A DNA stretch of 64,000 nt from an uncultured Pelagibacteraceae bacterium (GCA_902610975.1 CACLXL010000002.1:1-64000); one strand, 5' to 3'. Shown: positions 21,969 to 32,726, numbered from the stretch's first letter. Notes: generated by a model from the sequence alone, not told the origin. Made by a program: numbers and translations.

Positions 21969-23686
21969 TAAATTTTCGAATATTCTTTAACTTCTTTTTT
22001 CTTACCTGGATGTGTTGGAGCACCAAGATAAGCAGGACCTACTGTTTGAGCATATTTCCAAATTGTTCCCGATCCAAAACTTGATTTTTTTTCTTTCCAT
22101 TTTTTTCTTCTAGCTTTTAATTGTGCGCTAGTAAGCCTTACATTAATTGATCCTTTTTTTGCGTCTATATCTATTACATCTCCATTTTTGAGAAGTGCAA
22201 TTGGACCGCCCATTGCAGCTTCTGGGCCAACGTGACCAACACAGAAACCTCTAGTAGCACCCGAAAACCTTCCATCAGTTATAAGTGCAACTTTTTCACC
22301 TTTGCCTTGACCATAAATAGCTCCAGTTGTTGAGAGCATTTCCCTCATTCCTGGTCCACCTTTTGGACCTTCGTATCTGATTATTATTACATCACCGTCC
22401 TTATATTTTTTTGTCTGTACAGCTTTCATTGCATCTTCCTCATTATCAAAGCATCTAGCTTTACCTGTAAATTGTAATTTTTTTAATCCTGCAATTTTTA
22501 CGATTGCTCCGTCTGGAGCTAAATTTCCTTTTAATCCAACAACTCCCCCATCTGGAGAAAGAGGATTATTATATTCTCTTAAAACTTTTTGATTAGTATT
22601 AAACTTAACATTGGATAAATTTTCTTTCATAGTTTTACCTGTAACTGTCATGCACTCGCCGTGAATATATCCTCCGTTATATAAAGTTTTTAATAACATA
22701 GGAACGCCACCAGCTTCCCACATGTCTTTTGCAACGTATTTTCCTCCAGGTTTTAAATCAGCAAGATAAGGAGTTTTTTTAAATATTTTTGCAACGTCCA
22801 TTAAATCAAATTTTACTCCTATCTCATTAGCTAGTGCAGGTAAATGAAGGGCTGCATTAGTGGAGCCTCCAGTAGCAGCAACAATTGTTGCTGCGTTTTC
22901 TAAAGATTTTTTAGTTACTATTTCTCTTGGTTTAATTTTTTTTTCTAATAAATTCATAACAGCTTGACCACTTTCATAAGCATATTTATCTCTTTCTTCA
23001 TAAGGAGCTGGCGTCCCAGCCGAATAAGGTAAAGCCAATCCTATCGCTTCAGATACACACGCCATTGTATTTGCTGTGAACTGACCTCCGCAAGCCCCAG
23101 CACTTGGGCAAGCTACTAATTCTAATTCTCTTAATTCTTCAGATGACATTTTTCCAGAGGAATGTTTACCAACTGCTTCAAACACATCTACAACGGTGAC
23201 ATCTTTCCCCTTAAATCTTCCAGGTAAAATTGAACCTCCATAAATAAATACGCTAGGAACATTTAATCTTAACATGGACATCATTAAACCTGGTAATGAT
23301 TTATCACATCCCGCAATGCCAACTAGTGCGTCATAACAATGTCCTCTCACTGTAAGTTCTGCTGAGTCAGCTATCACTTCCCTTGAAATTAAGGATGATT
23401 TCATTCCTTCATGACCCATGGCAATTCCATCTGTTACAGTTATCGTGCAAAATTCTCTTGGGGTTCCACCAGATTGTTTTACTCCTTTTTTAACTGACTG
23501 TGCCTGTCGCATTAAAGCTGTATTGCAAGGTGCAGCCTCGTTCCAAGTGGATACTACTCCTACAAACGGCTTAGCTACATCCTGTTCAGTTTCGCCCATT
23601 GCATAATAAAATGATCTATGAGGGGCTCTATCTGGGCCTAATGAAGTATGACGACTTGGTAGTTTTTTTTTATCAATTTTAGACAT
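21968..23686 (-). CDS. ilvD: dihydroxy-acid dehydratase
   Basis: [45 protein letters not shown]. Confidence 0.96.
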   Translation of the reverse strand: MSKIDKKKLPSRHTSLGPDRAPHRSFYYAMGETEQDVAKPFVGVVSTWNEAAPCNTALMRQAQSVKKGVKQSGGTPREFCTITVTDGIAMGHEGMKSSLISREVIADSAELTVRGHCYDALVGIAGCDKSLPGLMMSMLRLNVPSVFIYGGSILPGRFKGKDVTVVDVFEAVGKHSSGKMSSEELRELELVACPSAGACGGQFTANTMACVSEAIGLALPYSAGTPAPYEERDKYAYESGQAVMNLLEKKIKPREIVTKKSLENAATIVAATGGSTNAALHLPALANEIGVKFDLMDVAKIFKKTPYLADLKPGGKYVAKDMWEAGGVPMLLKTLYNGGYIHGECMTVTGKTMKENLSNVKFNTNQKVLREYNNPLSPDGGVVGLKGNLAPDGAIVKIAGLKKLQFTGKARCFDNEEDAMKAVQTKKYKDGDVIIIRYEGPKGGPGMREMLSTTGAIYGQGKGEKVALITDGRFSGATRGFCVGHVGPEAAMGGPIALLKNGDVIDIDAKKGSINVRLTSAQLKARRKKWKEKKSSFGSGTIWKYAQTVGPAYLGAPTHPGKKKEVKEYSKI

Positions 23687-26335
23687 TTAATTAATACTAG
23701 ATACAATACTTCTTAATTTTTCATCTTCAATAGTTAATTCTTTAACTAAATTTTTATCATTTTGTACTATTTCTTTAGGTGCATTAGTCACATAGGCCTT
23801 ATTTTTAAGCTTATTATTTAAACTAGTTATTTGTTTATTAATTGTCTCAATTTTTTGTAAAATTCTCTCTTTTTGAGATCCTAAATTTATATCCTCATTA
23901 AAATTTAATGAGAGTTTTTCCTTAAGAACTAAGATTTCTATTGAATTTTTATCTCTTATCTTTGTTGTAAGAACATTATTTACTCTACCAACCTGTTTTA
24001 TCAAATTTACATTTTTATTTACTAATTTTTTTAATTTCCCTGATTTGTCATCAAAAAATATGTCACAATATAATTTTGGCGTAATTTTTAACTCTGCTTT
24101 AGTAGATCTAATGTTAGAAATTATTTCAATTAAATCATTTATATTATTTTGATTTTTATTGAATTTATTAATTATTTTAAAATCTGGCCAACTGGAACTG
24201 ATCAAATAATTATTGAAAATCTTTTTATAAGCATTTAAAGACCACAAGTTCTCAGTAAAAAAAGGGATAAAAGGATGAAGAATTCTAAGAATATTTGCCA
24301 TCATAAATGATGAGAAAGTTTTAGCTTCTTTAATTTCATTTTTATTTTTTGAATTAAAAATAGGTTTTAAGAACTCTAAATACCAATCACAATAAGAATG
24401 CCAAACAAATTGATATGCATACCTAGCAGCCTCATCGAACCTAAATATTTCAATATTTTTTGTGATTAAATTTTGTGTTTTTATAAATTCGTTGTAAATC
24501 CAATGGTTTATTGAAAGTTTAATTGAGGTCAAATTTATCTTTTTATCTAATTTACAATTATTAAGTTTTAAAAAATTATTTGCGCTCCAAATTTTTGTTA
24601 TAAAGTTTCTATTTCCAGTAACTCTATCTTTTGATAATTTTACATCTCTTCCTGGAGAGGCCATCGAAATTAAAGTAAACCTTAAACTATCTGCTCCATA
24701 TTCATTTATTAAATCTAATGGATCAATCACATTACCTTTTGACTTTGACATTTTTTGCCCCTTTTCATCCCTTACCAAGGCATGAACATATACTTTATGA
24801 AAAGGTGTGTTTTTTCTAAAATAATTTCCCATCATCAACATCCTTGCTACCCAAAAGAAAATTATATCAAAACCAGTAACAAGAACTGAAGTTGGGTAAA
24901 ATTTAATAAGTTCTTCAGTTTTCTTTGGCCATCCAAGAGTAGCAAAAGGCCATAGAGCTGATGAAAACCAAGTATCTAAAACATCTGTTTCCTGACTTAA
25001 TTTAAATTGTTTATTTTTATTTTTTTTCTTTGCTAGTTTTACTGCATCTTTTTCACTTTCAGCTACAAAAATATTTCCATTTTCATCATACCAAGCAGGT
25101 ATTCTATGACCCCACCAAATCTGCCGAGATATACACCAAGGCTCAATATCATTCATCCATTGAAAAAATGTTTTTGACCAATTGCTAGGAAAAAAAGTAG
25201 TTTTGCCCTCTTTAACTATCTTAATTGGTTTTTTTGATAATTTTTTAGCATCAACAAACCATTGCTCTGTTAAGAGAGGTTCGATTATAGTGTTTGATCT
25301 ATCTCCATATGGAACTTTATTTTTAATATTTTCAATTTTTACAAGAGAGCCTTTGTCCTTTAATTTTTTAATTATAAGTTTTCTTGCTTCAAATCTGTCT
25401 AAACCACGAAACTCTTCAATCCCATTTTTGTTTATTTTACCGTTCTCTTCAAAAATATTTATTATTTCTAATTTATTTCTCTTGCCTACCTCATAGTCAT
25501 TAAAATCATGTGCTGGCGTAATTTTTACTGCTCCTGAACCTTGTTCTGGATCAGCGTAATTGTCAGAAATAATTTTTACAGTCCTATTAACAATTGGAAT
25601 AAGAACATTTTTTCCGACTAAATTAACATATCTTTCATCCTTTGGATTTACAGCAACCGCGGTATCTCCCATCATTGTCTCTGGTCTGGTGGTGGCAATA
25701 GTGATTTTTTGATCTGAGTTCTCTATCGCATAATCAATGTAATACAATTGAGATTGAACATCTTTTTGGTTTACTTCCAAGTCAGAAATAGCAGTTTGAA
25801 GTTTAGTATCCCAGTTGACTAATTTTTTATCCTTATAAATTAGATTGTTTTTATGAAGATCAACAAAAACTTTAATTACAGCTTTAGAAAGATCCTTATC
25901 CATGGTGAACCTCGTTCTTGACCAATCACACGAACAACCTAATTTCTTAAGTTGATTTAAAATTATTCCGCCAGACTCCTCTTTCCAATCCCATATTTTT
26001 TTAATAAATTTTTCTCTTCCTAAATCATTTTTTTTAATTCCTTCTTTTAAAAGCATATTTTCAACAACTGCTTGAGTTGCAATTCCAGCATGATCTGTTC
26101 CTGGTTGCCATAGAGTTTCGAGGCCTTTCATTCTATTAAATCTAACTAAAACATCTTGAAGACTATTGTTTAGTGCATGTCCCATATGTAATCTGCCAGT
26201 TACATTAGGTGGGGGAATTACTATAGAAAATTTTTTATTTGATTTGTTTTTTTTTGGTTTGAATAAGCCTTTTTTTATCCAAAAATCTGAGATTTTTTTT
26301 TCTTCTTCATTATGATTGTATTTTTTAAATTCCAT
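23687..26335 (-). CDS. valS: valyl-tRNA synthetase
   Basis: PPPNVTGRLHMGHALN, KMSKSKGNVIDPLDL, C-terminal coiled coil. Confidence 0.97.
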   Translation of the reverse strand: MEFKKYNHNEEEKKISDFWIKKGLFKPKKNKSNKKFSIVIPPPNVTGRLHMGHALNNSLQDVLVRFNRMKGLETLWQPGTDHAGIATQAVVENMLLKEGIKKNDLGREKFIKKIWDWKEESGGIILNQLKKLGCSCDWSRTRFTMDKDLSKAVIKVFVDLHKNNLIYKDKKLVNWDTKLQTAISDLEVNQKDVQSQLYYIDYAIENSDQKITIATTRPETMMGDTAVAVNPKDERYVNLVGKNVLIPIVNRTVKIISDNYADPEQGSGAVKITPAHDFNDYEVGKRNKLEIINIFEENGKINKNGIEEFRGLDRFEARKLIIKKLKDKGSLVKIENIKNKVPYGDRSNTIIEPLLTEQWFVDAKKLSKKPIKIVKEGKTTFFPSNWSKTFFQWMNDIEPWCISRQIWWGHRIPAWYDENGNIFVAESEKDAVKLAKKKNKNKQFKLSQETDVLDTWFSSALWPFATLGWPKKTEELIKFYPTSVLVTGFDIIFFWVARMLMMGNYFRKNTPFHKVYVHALVRDEKGQKMSKSKGNVIDPLDLINEYGADSLRFTLISMASPGRDVKLSKDRVTGNRNFITKIWSANNFLKLNNCKLDKKINLTSIKLSINHWIYNEFIKTQNLITKNIEIFRFDEAARYAYQFVWHSYCDWYLEFLKPIFNSKNKNEIKEAKTFSSFMMANILRILHPFIPFFTENLWSLNAYKKIFNNYLISSSWPDFKIINKFNKNQNNINDLIEIISNIRSTKAELKITPKLYCDIFFDDKSGKLKKLVNKNVNLIKQVGRVNNVLTTKIRDKNSIEILVLKEKLSLNFNEDINLGSQKERILQKIETINKQITSLNNKLKNKAYVTNAPKEIVQNDKNLVKELTIEDEKLRSIVSSIN

Positions 26336-26367
26336 TTTTTTTGATAACTAGAGATATATATCAGATT

Positions 26368-27630
26368 TCAATAACTATTAAGTTTAAAATCTAGATATAA
26401 GGCAGCAGTCCAAGAAAAATTTTTAGCACCCATTCCTAAACCTGATTTACAACTGTAATATTCTCGAAATTTTTTTTTTTCGACTAAATTCAAGGTCTTT
26501 TTTCTTATTATTTCTGCAAACTTCTTATCTTTATTTTTCAAACCTTGATATATAATCCAATTGCAATTAACCCATACTGGCCCTCTCCAGTAACGTTTTT
26601 CTTCGAATGATTTGTGTTTAGAATTTATTGAGGGAAAAAGATATTTATTATTTTTACTATATTTTTTTAAACTTTTTATTAATGATCTATTAATTGAATT
26701 ATTATTTAAATCAGCAAATAGCATGAAAAAATTAGTTATTGAAGGTACAACTACTAAACTATTATTTTTTATATCTTTATTCTTGAACGTCATTTTTTTT
26801 GAATCAAATAATTTTACAAGTTTACTTTCATTTAAAAAAATATATTTTTTTATGGAAGAATTTCTTTTATCTATACATCTAAGTAAAAAATCTACATCTT
26901 TTAAAGCTTTTAGAAAAAGCGAATTAAATCCAACATCTACGACATTAAATTTTGATTTGGAGTAAAGTTTTTTTGGATCATAATTCATTCCCTTTAAATG
27001 ATTTTTAATAGTTACATATCTATCATAATCAATTTTCAAAGGTCTTTGGCCTTGGCTAACAATTTTATTATCCTTTCTCTTATAATTAAGATTTAATTCT
27101 GTTTTGATCTTACTCATCGGTTTGTCCCATAAAGGAGAATTATCATAACCACTTTCCCATGGGTGAAGTATAGAAATTAAACCAGTACGTTTAGGATCTC
27201 TGTATCTAATAAACCATTCTAAATATTTTTTAATCTTTAAAATTAAAGGCCGGTATTTTTTTATTTCTTTTTTTGAAAACTTTTGTCTCTCAATAATTAT
27301 CCTTAAAATACTTGCTAAGATCGGTGGTTGAGTTATTCCAGATGAGGAAACTTTTTTACCACAATTCCAAGCTTTATAGTTAGGAGTATAATTTAAATCT
27401 TTAATATGGAAAAGAATGTGAGGTATCATTCCATCATTCCATTGTCCTGAAATCAGAGTTTCAAGTTCTTTAAATGAATAGTCTAAATTGAAATTAGAAT
27501 ATCCTAATGCAATAAAAGCTGAGTCCCAATTCCATTGGGCTGGATAAAGATTTGTATTAGTTGGTAAAGTGTAATTTAATCTTCTATTATTTATTAAGGT
27601 TTTCTTTGCTTCATTAATTGAGTTATTCAT
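26368..27630 (-). CDS. GH63/trehalase-like (alpha/alpha)6 glycoside hydrolase, cytosolic; possible mannosyl-/glucosylglycerate hydrolase
   Basis: QWNWDSAFIALG, HPWESGYDNSPLWD, RYWRGPVWVNCNWIIYQGL, FSWTAALYLD; no signal peptide; downstream of the sugar ABC permeases. Confidence 0.75.
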   Translation of the reverse strand: MNNSINEAKKTLINNRRLNYTLPTNTNLYPAQWNWDSAFIALGYSNFNLDYSFKELETLISGQWNDGMIPHILFHIKDLNYTPNYKAWNCGKKVSSSGITQPPILASILRIIIERQKFSKKEIKKYRPLILKIKKYLEWFIRYRDPKRTGLISILHPWESGYDNSPLWDKPMSKIKTELNLNYKRKDNKIVSQGQRPLKIDYDRYVTIKNHLKGMNYDPKKLYSKSKFNVVDVGFNSLFLKALKDVDFLLRCIDKRNSSIKKYIFLNESKLVKLFDSKKMTFKNKDIKNNSLVVVPSITNFFMLFADLNNNSINRSLIKSLKKYSKNNKYLFPSINSKHKSFEEKRYWRGPVWVNCNWIIYQGLKNKDKKFAEIIRKKTLNLVEKKKFREYYSCKSGLGMGAKNFSWTAALYLDFKLNSY

Positions 27631-28838
27631 TATCCTTTAACGCTTCCAGCTGTTAAACCGCTAACTAAATATTTTTCAAAATATATAAAAATTAAAAGTA
27701 TTGGTAAAGTAACTACCACAGATCCAGCCATTAGATATTGCCGTGGTGTTTCGGCGTCACCGGTTAAATGATTTATTGCTCTAGATAATGTAAATGTTTT
27801 TGGATTATCCAAAAACATAAGAGAAAATAAAAATTCATTCCAAGCTATCATAAAGACATACAATGACACTGAAGCGATAGCAGGTAAACTGAGAGGAATT
27901 ATTATTTTAATAATTATACCAAACCAATTTTGTCCATCTATAAGTCCCGCTTCTTCAATTTCTTTAGGTATACTTTTAAAGTATCCCTGGAGCATATAGA
28001 TGGCTACTGGTAAAGTAGTTGCTGTATAAACTATTAGGAGGCCTTCCACAGAATTCCTCAAACCTAATTGACTAAAAACAGTGTATAAAGGAATTACTAA
28101 TACTATTGCTGGAAACATATAAATTATTAAAATTGATGTTGAAAGAAAGGTCTTTCCAAAGAAATTTAATCTTGCAACAGCGTAAGCTGCGGGGATAGCA
28201 AATAATAAGGTTATTAAAACAGTTCCAACTGATACATACGAGCTTGTAAGAATATATCTACCAAAATCATATGTTTTGAAAATGACAAAGTAAGATTTGA
28301 ATATCTCAAAAATATTTTTTGAAAAATCAATACTTAGATCAATCGGGTTCATTAATAAAGCTGATTGCGTTTTAAAGCTAGTAACAACCATTATGTAAAA
28401 TGGAAATAATATAACTAACGCAAAAAATACTATTGCAAATAAAGATAAGAACTCAAACACAATTTTTTCAGATATAAAATCCTGATTTAAATATTTTAAA
28501 TCATATTTTTTTAATTTATTTGTAAAAAATAAAATTATTAAAAAAATACCTACTGAAAACCACATAGGGGAGTTTTCATTTAAAAAAGTATATAAAATTG
28601 TAAATAATAAGGATATTATAAAAATTTTTAATTTATGATTAAACTTTTTTCCAATAAATACACAAGTTATAACTAATCCGAGTGATAATAATAGATTTAG
28701 ATTAAATTTAAGATTTGTAAAACTTAAACCTTGCAAAGTTGCTAATATTTTCCATATACAAATTATTATTGTAAGAAAAATTGATGATGCAAGTAAAGTT
28801 ATTATTAAAGATTTAAATTTCATTTGCCTTTTTTCCAA
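27630..28838 (-). CDS. carbohydrate ABC transporter permease (MalG-like, N-terminally extended)
   Basis: EAGLIDGQNWFGIIIKIIIPLSLPAIASV EAA loop; extra hydrophobic N-terminal ~130 aa. Confidence 0.9.
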   Translation of the reverse strand: MEKRQMKFKSLIITLLASSIFLTIIICIWKILATLQGLSFTNLKFNLNLLLSLGLVITCVFIGKKFNHKLKIFIISLLFTILYTFLNENSPMWFSVGIFLIILFFTNKLKKYDLKYLNQDFISEKIVFEFLSLFAIVFFALVILFPFYIMVVTSFKTQSALLMNPIDLSIDFSKNIFEIFKSYFVIFKTYDFGRYILTSSYVSVGTVLITLLFAIPAAYAVARLNFFGKTFLSTSILIIYMFPAIVLVIPLYTVFSQLGLRNSVEGLLIVYTATTLPVAIYMLQGYFKSIPKEIEEAGLIDGQNWFGIIIKIIIPLSLPAIASVSLYVFMIAWNEFLFSLMFLDNPKTFTLSRAINHLTGDAETPRQYLMAGSVVVTLPILLIFIYFEKYLVSGLTAGSVKG

Positions 28839-30072
28839 TTAATTTAAAATAAATAATCATAAAAGTTATTAATAATAATACGATTACTATTGAAACTGCT
28901 GAGCCCATGCCAATATTTGATACTGCAAATCCTTGTTGATACACACTTATTGGTAACGTTAAAGTACCCGAAGCACCGCCTGTTAATAAAAATATATCTT
29001 CAAATTTATTAAAGTTCCAAATAAATCTAATCATGAATAATATTGATAAAATAGCTGTAATTTGCGGAAGAGTAATATAAAAGAATTTTCTAAATGGCCC
29101 AGCACCATCAACATCCGCAGCCTCATAAAGATCCTTTGGAATAGCTTGTAGTCTAGCTAATATAAATAAAAAAGCTAAAGGAAAATATCGCCAAATCTCA
29201 AAAAATATAACTGTGGTCAATGCTAATCTAAGTTTCAACTCAAATCCTAAAATATTAACTATTAAATACTTTTGTCCAAGTAAATTAATAGGTTTTTCAA
29301 TGACTCCGTAATTAACAAGAAGAGAATTTATCGTACCGCTATTAGGATCTAAGAGTAAAGTCCAAGTATAAGCCAGAGCAACCACAGGTCCTACATAGGG
29401 AAAAAGCAATATACTTCGCATAAAAGTTCTTCCATAAAATTTTTGATTTACAAGTTGGGCAGCGAATATGCCAAGTAAAATAGCTCCAAGTGTTCCAAAA
29501 AAAGTAAAGTAAAAGGTCGTCATTAAAAGCTCAACAAAATTGTTATTTATGAAGACATTTTTAAAATTTTTGAAAGTAAAATCAGTAGTCAATAAAATAT
29601 TATTTGATTTTCCATTCAAATCTGGCTTATTAGATTTAATGTATTTACTGTTAATTGCATTGTTATTCACATCTTTTACAAAAATTTCGAAATTTTCACG
29701 ATAGCCTGACTCCCAATTTCCAAAAAAACATTTAACTTTTTGTGACTTAAATTCACATCTTTTGTCCAAATTAACTGGTTCAATATTTTTTGGAAATTTA
29801 TCTGAAAATTTAACTTCTCTAATATCTTGGATTAAAGAACTATTTCTTAATTTATAGATAATTTTTAATTCAGAATTGCTATCTTGTATATTTTTTACAA
29901 TTTTTTTTGCCCTAGGCTCAGGAATTCTTATATCTTTAAGCCCAACTTCTTTGAAACTAATCCAGACGTTTGCAAAAATTGGAAATAAAATTATTGCAAA
30001 TACCAGGCATACAGCAGGTAAAAGAAGTGTATATGCAGTCCTTTTTTCTATTTTTGATAATGTGGAACTCAT
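28813..30072 (-). CDS. carbohydrate ABC transporter permease (MalF-like, with large inserted first periplasmic loop)
   Basis: EAADVDGAGPFRKFFYITLPQITAI EAA loop; polar insert after TM1. Confidence 0.9.
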   Translation of the reverse strand: MSSTLSKIEKRTAYTLLLPAVCLVFAIILFPIFANVWISFKEVGLKDIRIPEPRAKKIVKNIQDSNSELKIIYKLRNSSLIQDIREVKFSDKFPKNIEPVNLDKRCEFKSQKVKCFFGNWESGYRENFEIFVKDVNNNAINSKYIKSNKPDLNGKSNNILLTTDFTFKNFKNVFINNNFVELLMTTFYFTFFGTLGAILLGIFAAQLVNQKFYGRTFMRSILLFPYVGPVVALAYTWTLLLDPNSGTINSLLVNYGVIEKPINLLGQKYLIVNILGFELKLRLALTTVIFFEIWRYFPLAFLFILARLQAIPKDLYEAADVDGAGPFRKFFYITLPQITAILSILFMIRFIWNFNKFEDIFLLTGGASGTLTLPISVYQQGFAVSNIGMGSAVSIVIVLLLITFMIIYFKLIGKKANEI

Positions 30073-30107
30073 TTAAAAGCGGATAATAACCTATTATCCG
30101 CTTTTAA
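30073..30107 (-). terminator. Hairpin between SBP gene and permease genes (16-bp perfect arms, 3-nt loop)
   Basis: TTAAAAGCGGATAATA-acc-TATTATCCGCTTTTAA. Confidence 0.8.
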
Positions 30108-30119
30108 GGAATAAATTTG

Positions 30120-31442
30120 CTAGAATTTTGCTAATTCTGCGTTAATTTTTTTTACTGCCTCATCAACAGTTATCTGGTCATCAATGTATTCTCTTGTAAT
30201 TCTATTCAAGAATTGGGCATTGATTATTTTTGATGCTCTTGAAAGCTCTCCTTCTTTAACACCCCATCTGTTTGCAGTATCTAATCCAGCAACAATGTTG
30301 TTGATTACATCAGGTGAATAAAGTTCAGTTAATGGTTTTTTTCTATCTACACCAACTGGTAATTTACTCCAAGCTTTTGTAAACGCAGCAGGATCTGAGG
30401 AATTTCCTCTTCTTACAGGAAATTTACCTTCAGGAGCGATTGCTAACGTGCTTGTGTAACCTTCGTCCATAGAATACTCAACAAACTTTTTAGCTTCATC
30501 AGTATCTGCATCAGCTGTAATACCGAAATATCTTACATCTGCCCATGCAGCACCCTTCTTGTTATTTGGTCCACTAAAATTTGTTATGAAACCAGTTTTA
30601 GAAGCAAGTTCAGGTGATGTTGGATCGCTATTTATTGTTGGTGGAGCTGAGTCTCTTAGTCCAGCTAATTCATCCATTATAAACGGTGACCAAATTATCA
30701 TTGGCGTTTTGCCAGCAAAGTATAACTCTCTAGATTGTTTCCAAAATAGTTCTCCTGGAGGACTCGCTTTAGCTATAACTTTATAAAACTCTAAAGAGTT
30801 TTTAAGAGCTTTTCCTTGTTTTTTTGTTCCACCCTTTTTAACAAAGTTAACGCCATTTGCTAAAAGAACATGTTCAAGAACTTGGCTCATAAAGTTTTCA
30901 TCAGTTTTAGTCGCAGCTACAAATCCAAACATGTCTCCGCTTGAAAGAACTTTCACAGCTTTTGTTATATTTTCATAACTCGTCGGTGGTTCAAGGCCTG
31001 CTTGTTTAAATAAGTCTTTCCTATAAACTACCATCTGTGTCCATCCATCAACTGGAACGGCAGCAATTTTTCCACCTTTTTTTGCCATGTTCAATGCTCC
31101 TGGAGCAAACGTTTTTTTTCCTAAACTTTTAACAACATCATTGTTTGCATTTACATCAAGTATACCTGCCTCTGCCCAAGGTAAAACATATTGAAGTGTG
31201 TGATAAATTACATCCGGAAGATTTCCAGCAGCTGCAGCGGCAGTTGCTCTAGAACCTAAATCTTTTTCTTCAACCGGTATAACTTCGACTTTTATTCCAG
31301 TTTTGGATTCAAACGACTTAGCCATCTCCATTTGTTTTTCCATTCTTGCTGGTTGCACTTCTGTAGTCCAAAAAGTGATATCTGCATAACTATTAGACGT
31401 TAAAAAAGTTAAAGCAAAAATGAAGGCTATTATTTTTCTCAT
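30120..31442 (-). CDS. sugar ABC transporter extracellular solute-binding protein
   Basis: Signal peptide; family-1 SBP features (ADITFWTTEVQ..FESKTGIKVEVIPVEE). Confidence 0.93.
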   Translation of the reverse strand: MRKIIAFIFALTFLTSNSYADITFWTTEVQPARMEKQMEMAKSFESKTGIKVEVIPVEEKDLGSRATAAAAAGNLPDVIYHTLQYVLPWAEAGILDVNANNDVVKSLGKKTFAPGALNMAKKGGKIAAVPVDGWTQMVVYRKDLFKQAGLEPPTSYENITKAVKVLSSGDMFGFVAATKTDENFMSQVLEHVLLANGVNFVKKGGTKKQGKALKNSLEFYKVIAKASPPGELFWKQSRELYFAGKTPMIIWSPFIMDELAGLRDSAPPTINSDPTSPELASKTGFITNFSGPNNKKGAAWADVRYFGITADADTDEAKKFVEYSMDEGYTSTLAIAPEGKFPVRRGNSSDPAAFTKAWSKLPVGVDRKKPLTELYSPDVINNIVAGLDTANRWGVKEGELSRASKIINAQFLNRITREYIDDQITVDEAVKKINAELAKF

Positions 31443-31520
31443 TTTTCCTCCTATTAATTATTTAAATAATGTTTTAAGCTTAACAATAAGATAATGAATT
31501 TTCTATGATAAATACGCATT

Positions 31521-32579
31521 ATGGCATTTTTAAAATTTGAAGATATTGATAAATCTTTTGGTAAAAACAATGTAATTAGTAAATTTAACCTAGAGGTTGA
31601 AAAAGGAAAATTTTTAGTTTTGTTAGGACCATCTGGGTGTGGAAAATCTACTTTGCTCAGAATGATAGCTGGTTTAGAAAAAATAGATAATGGGAAAATT
31701 CTATTAGAAAATAATCTTCTTAATGATTTATTGCCTTCCAAAAGACAAATAGCAATGGTTTTCCAATCTTACGCTTTGTATCCCCACATGAATGTTTTTC
31801 AAAATATCTCTTTTGGTCTAAAAACTGAACAAATTTCTAAAAATGAGATTAGAGAGAAAGTAATTGAAGCTGCAAAGATCCTAAAAATTGAAGAACTTTT
31901 AGATAGAAGGCCAAAGGAACTTTCTGGAGGACAAAGACAACGAGTTGCGATCGGAAGAGCTATAACTAGAAATCCTAAATTGTTTTTGTTCGATGAACCT
32001 CTTTCTAATTTAGATGCAGCACTCAGATCAGAAATGAGAGTTGAAATTTCAAAATTACATAAAAAACTTAAAAGTAATATTGTCTACGTAACTCATGATC
32101 AAATTGAAGCAATGACTTTAGCAGATAAGATTGTAATAATGAATAAAGGAAATATTGAACAATTTGGAAGCCCTGATGACATATATAATAAACCAAATAA
32201 TATTTTTGTAGCTGAATTCATTGGAAATCCAAAAATGAATATTTTTAAGGTTAAAAGTGAAGATATTATTAACAAAGATACATTCAAATTTTTAAATAAT
32301 CAAATAAAATTCGAAAATTTAAATTTTAGAAATGGACTTTATGTAGGTATTAGACCAGAAGATATATCTTTAGAAAATCAAGATGAATTATCGGTTGAAG
32401 TCAATATAGACCTAATTGAAAATTTAGGATCGGAAAAAATTATATATTCACATTTTAATAATACAGAAATCAGAATAAAAACCGCTAAAAATATTAAAAG
32501 TAAAAATATTACAATTTACTTCCAAAAAAATAAGATATATTTATTCGATAATAACAAAAATAGATTAATTTCAAGATGA
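31521..32579 (+). CDS. sugar ABC transporter ATP-binding protein (MalK/UgpC type)
   Basis: GPSGCGKST, LSGGQRQRVAIGRAI, LFDEPLSNLDA, VTHDQIEAMT, C-terminal TOBE region. Confidence 0.95.
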   Translation: MAFLKFEDIDKSFGKNNVISKFNLEVEKGKFLVLLGPSGCGKSTLLRMIAGLEKIDNGKILLENNLLNDLLPSKRQIAMVFQSYALYPHMNVFQNISFGLKTEQISKNEIREKVIEAAKILKIEELLDRRPKELSGGQRQRVAIGRAITRNPKLFLFDEPLSNLDAALRSEMRVEISKLHKKLKSNIVYVTHDQIEAMTLADKIVIMNKGNIEQFGSPDDIYNKPNNIFVAEFIGNPKMNIFKVKSEDIINKDTFKFLNNQIKFENLNFRNGLYVGIRPEDISLENQDELSVEVNIDLIENLGSEKIIYSHFNNTEIRIKTAKNIKSKNITIYFQKNKIYLFDNNKNRLISR

Positions 32580-32604
32580 GTTTAATGATTTTATCTATAA
32601 CAAC

Positions 32605-32678
32605 GGCCACGTGGCGGAATGGTTACGCAGAGGATTGCAAATCCTTTTATCCCAGTTCGATTCTGGGCGTGGCCTCCA
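32605..32678 (+). tRNA. tRNA-Cys (GCA), CCA encoded
   Basis: GGCCACGTGGCGGAATGGTTACGCAGAGGATTGCAAATCC...GTTCGATTC...GTGGCCTCCA. Confidence 0.95.
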
Positions 32679-32726
32679 AAAAAATTAGTTGTTTTATATT
32701 ATTAAAAAAAGTATGTTGCGTTTTAT

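Noticed and set aside
31454-31741. Minus-strand 95-aa ORF overlapping the MalK-like gene start
   Set aside because: Antisense to Walker A region; SBP promoter region explains the rest
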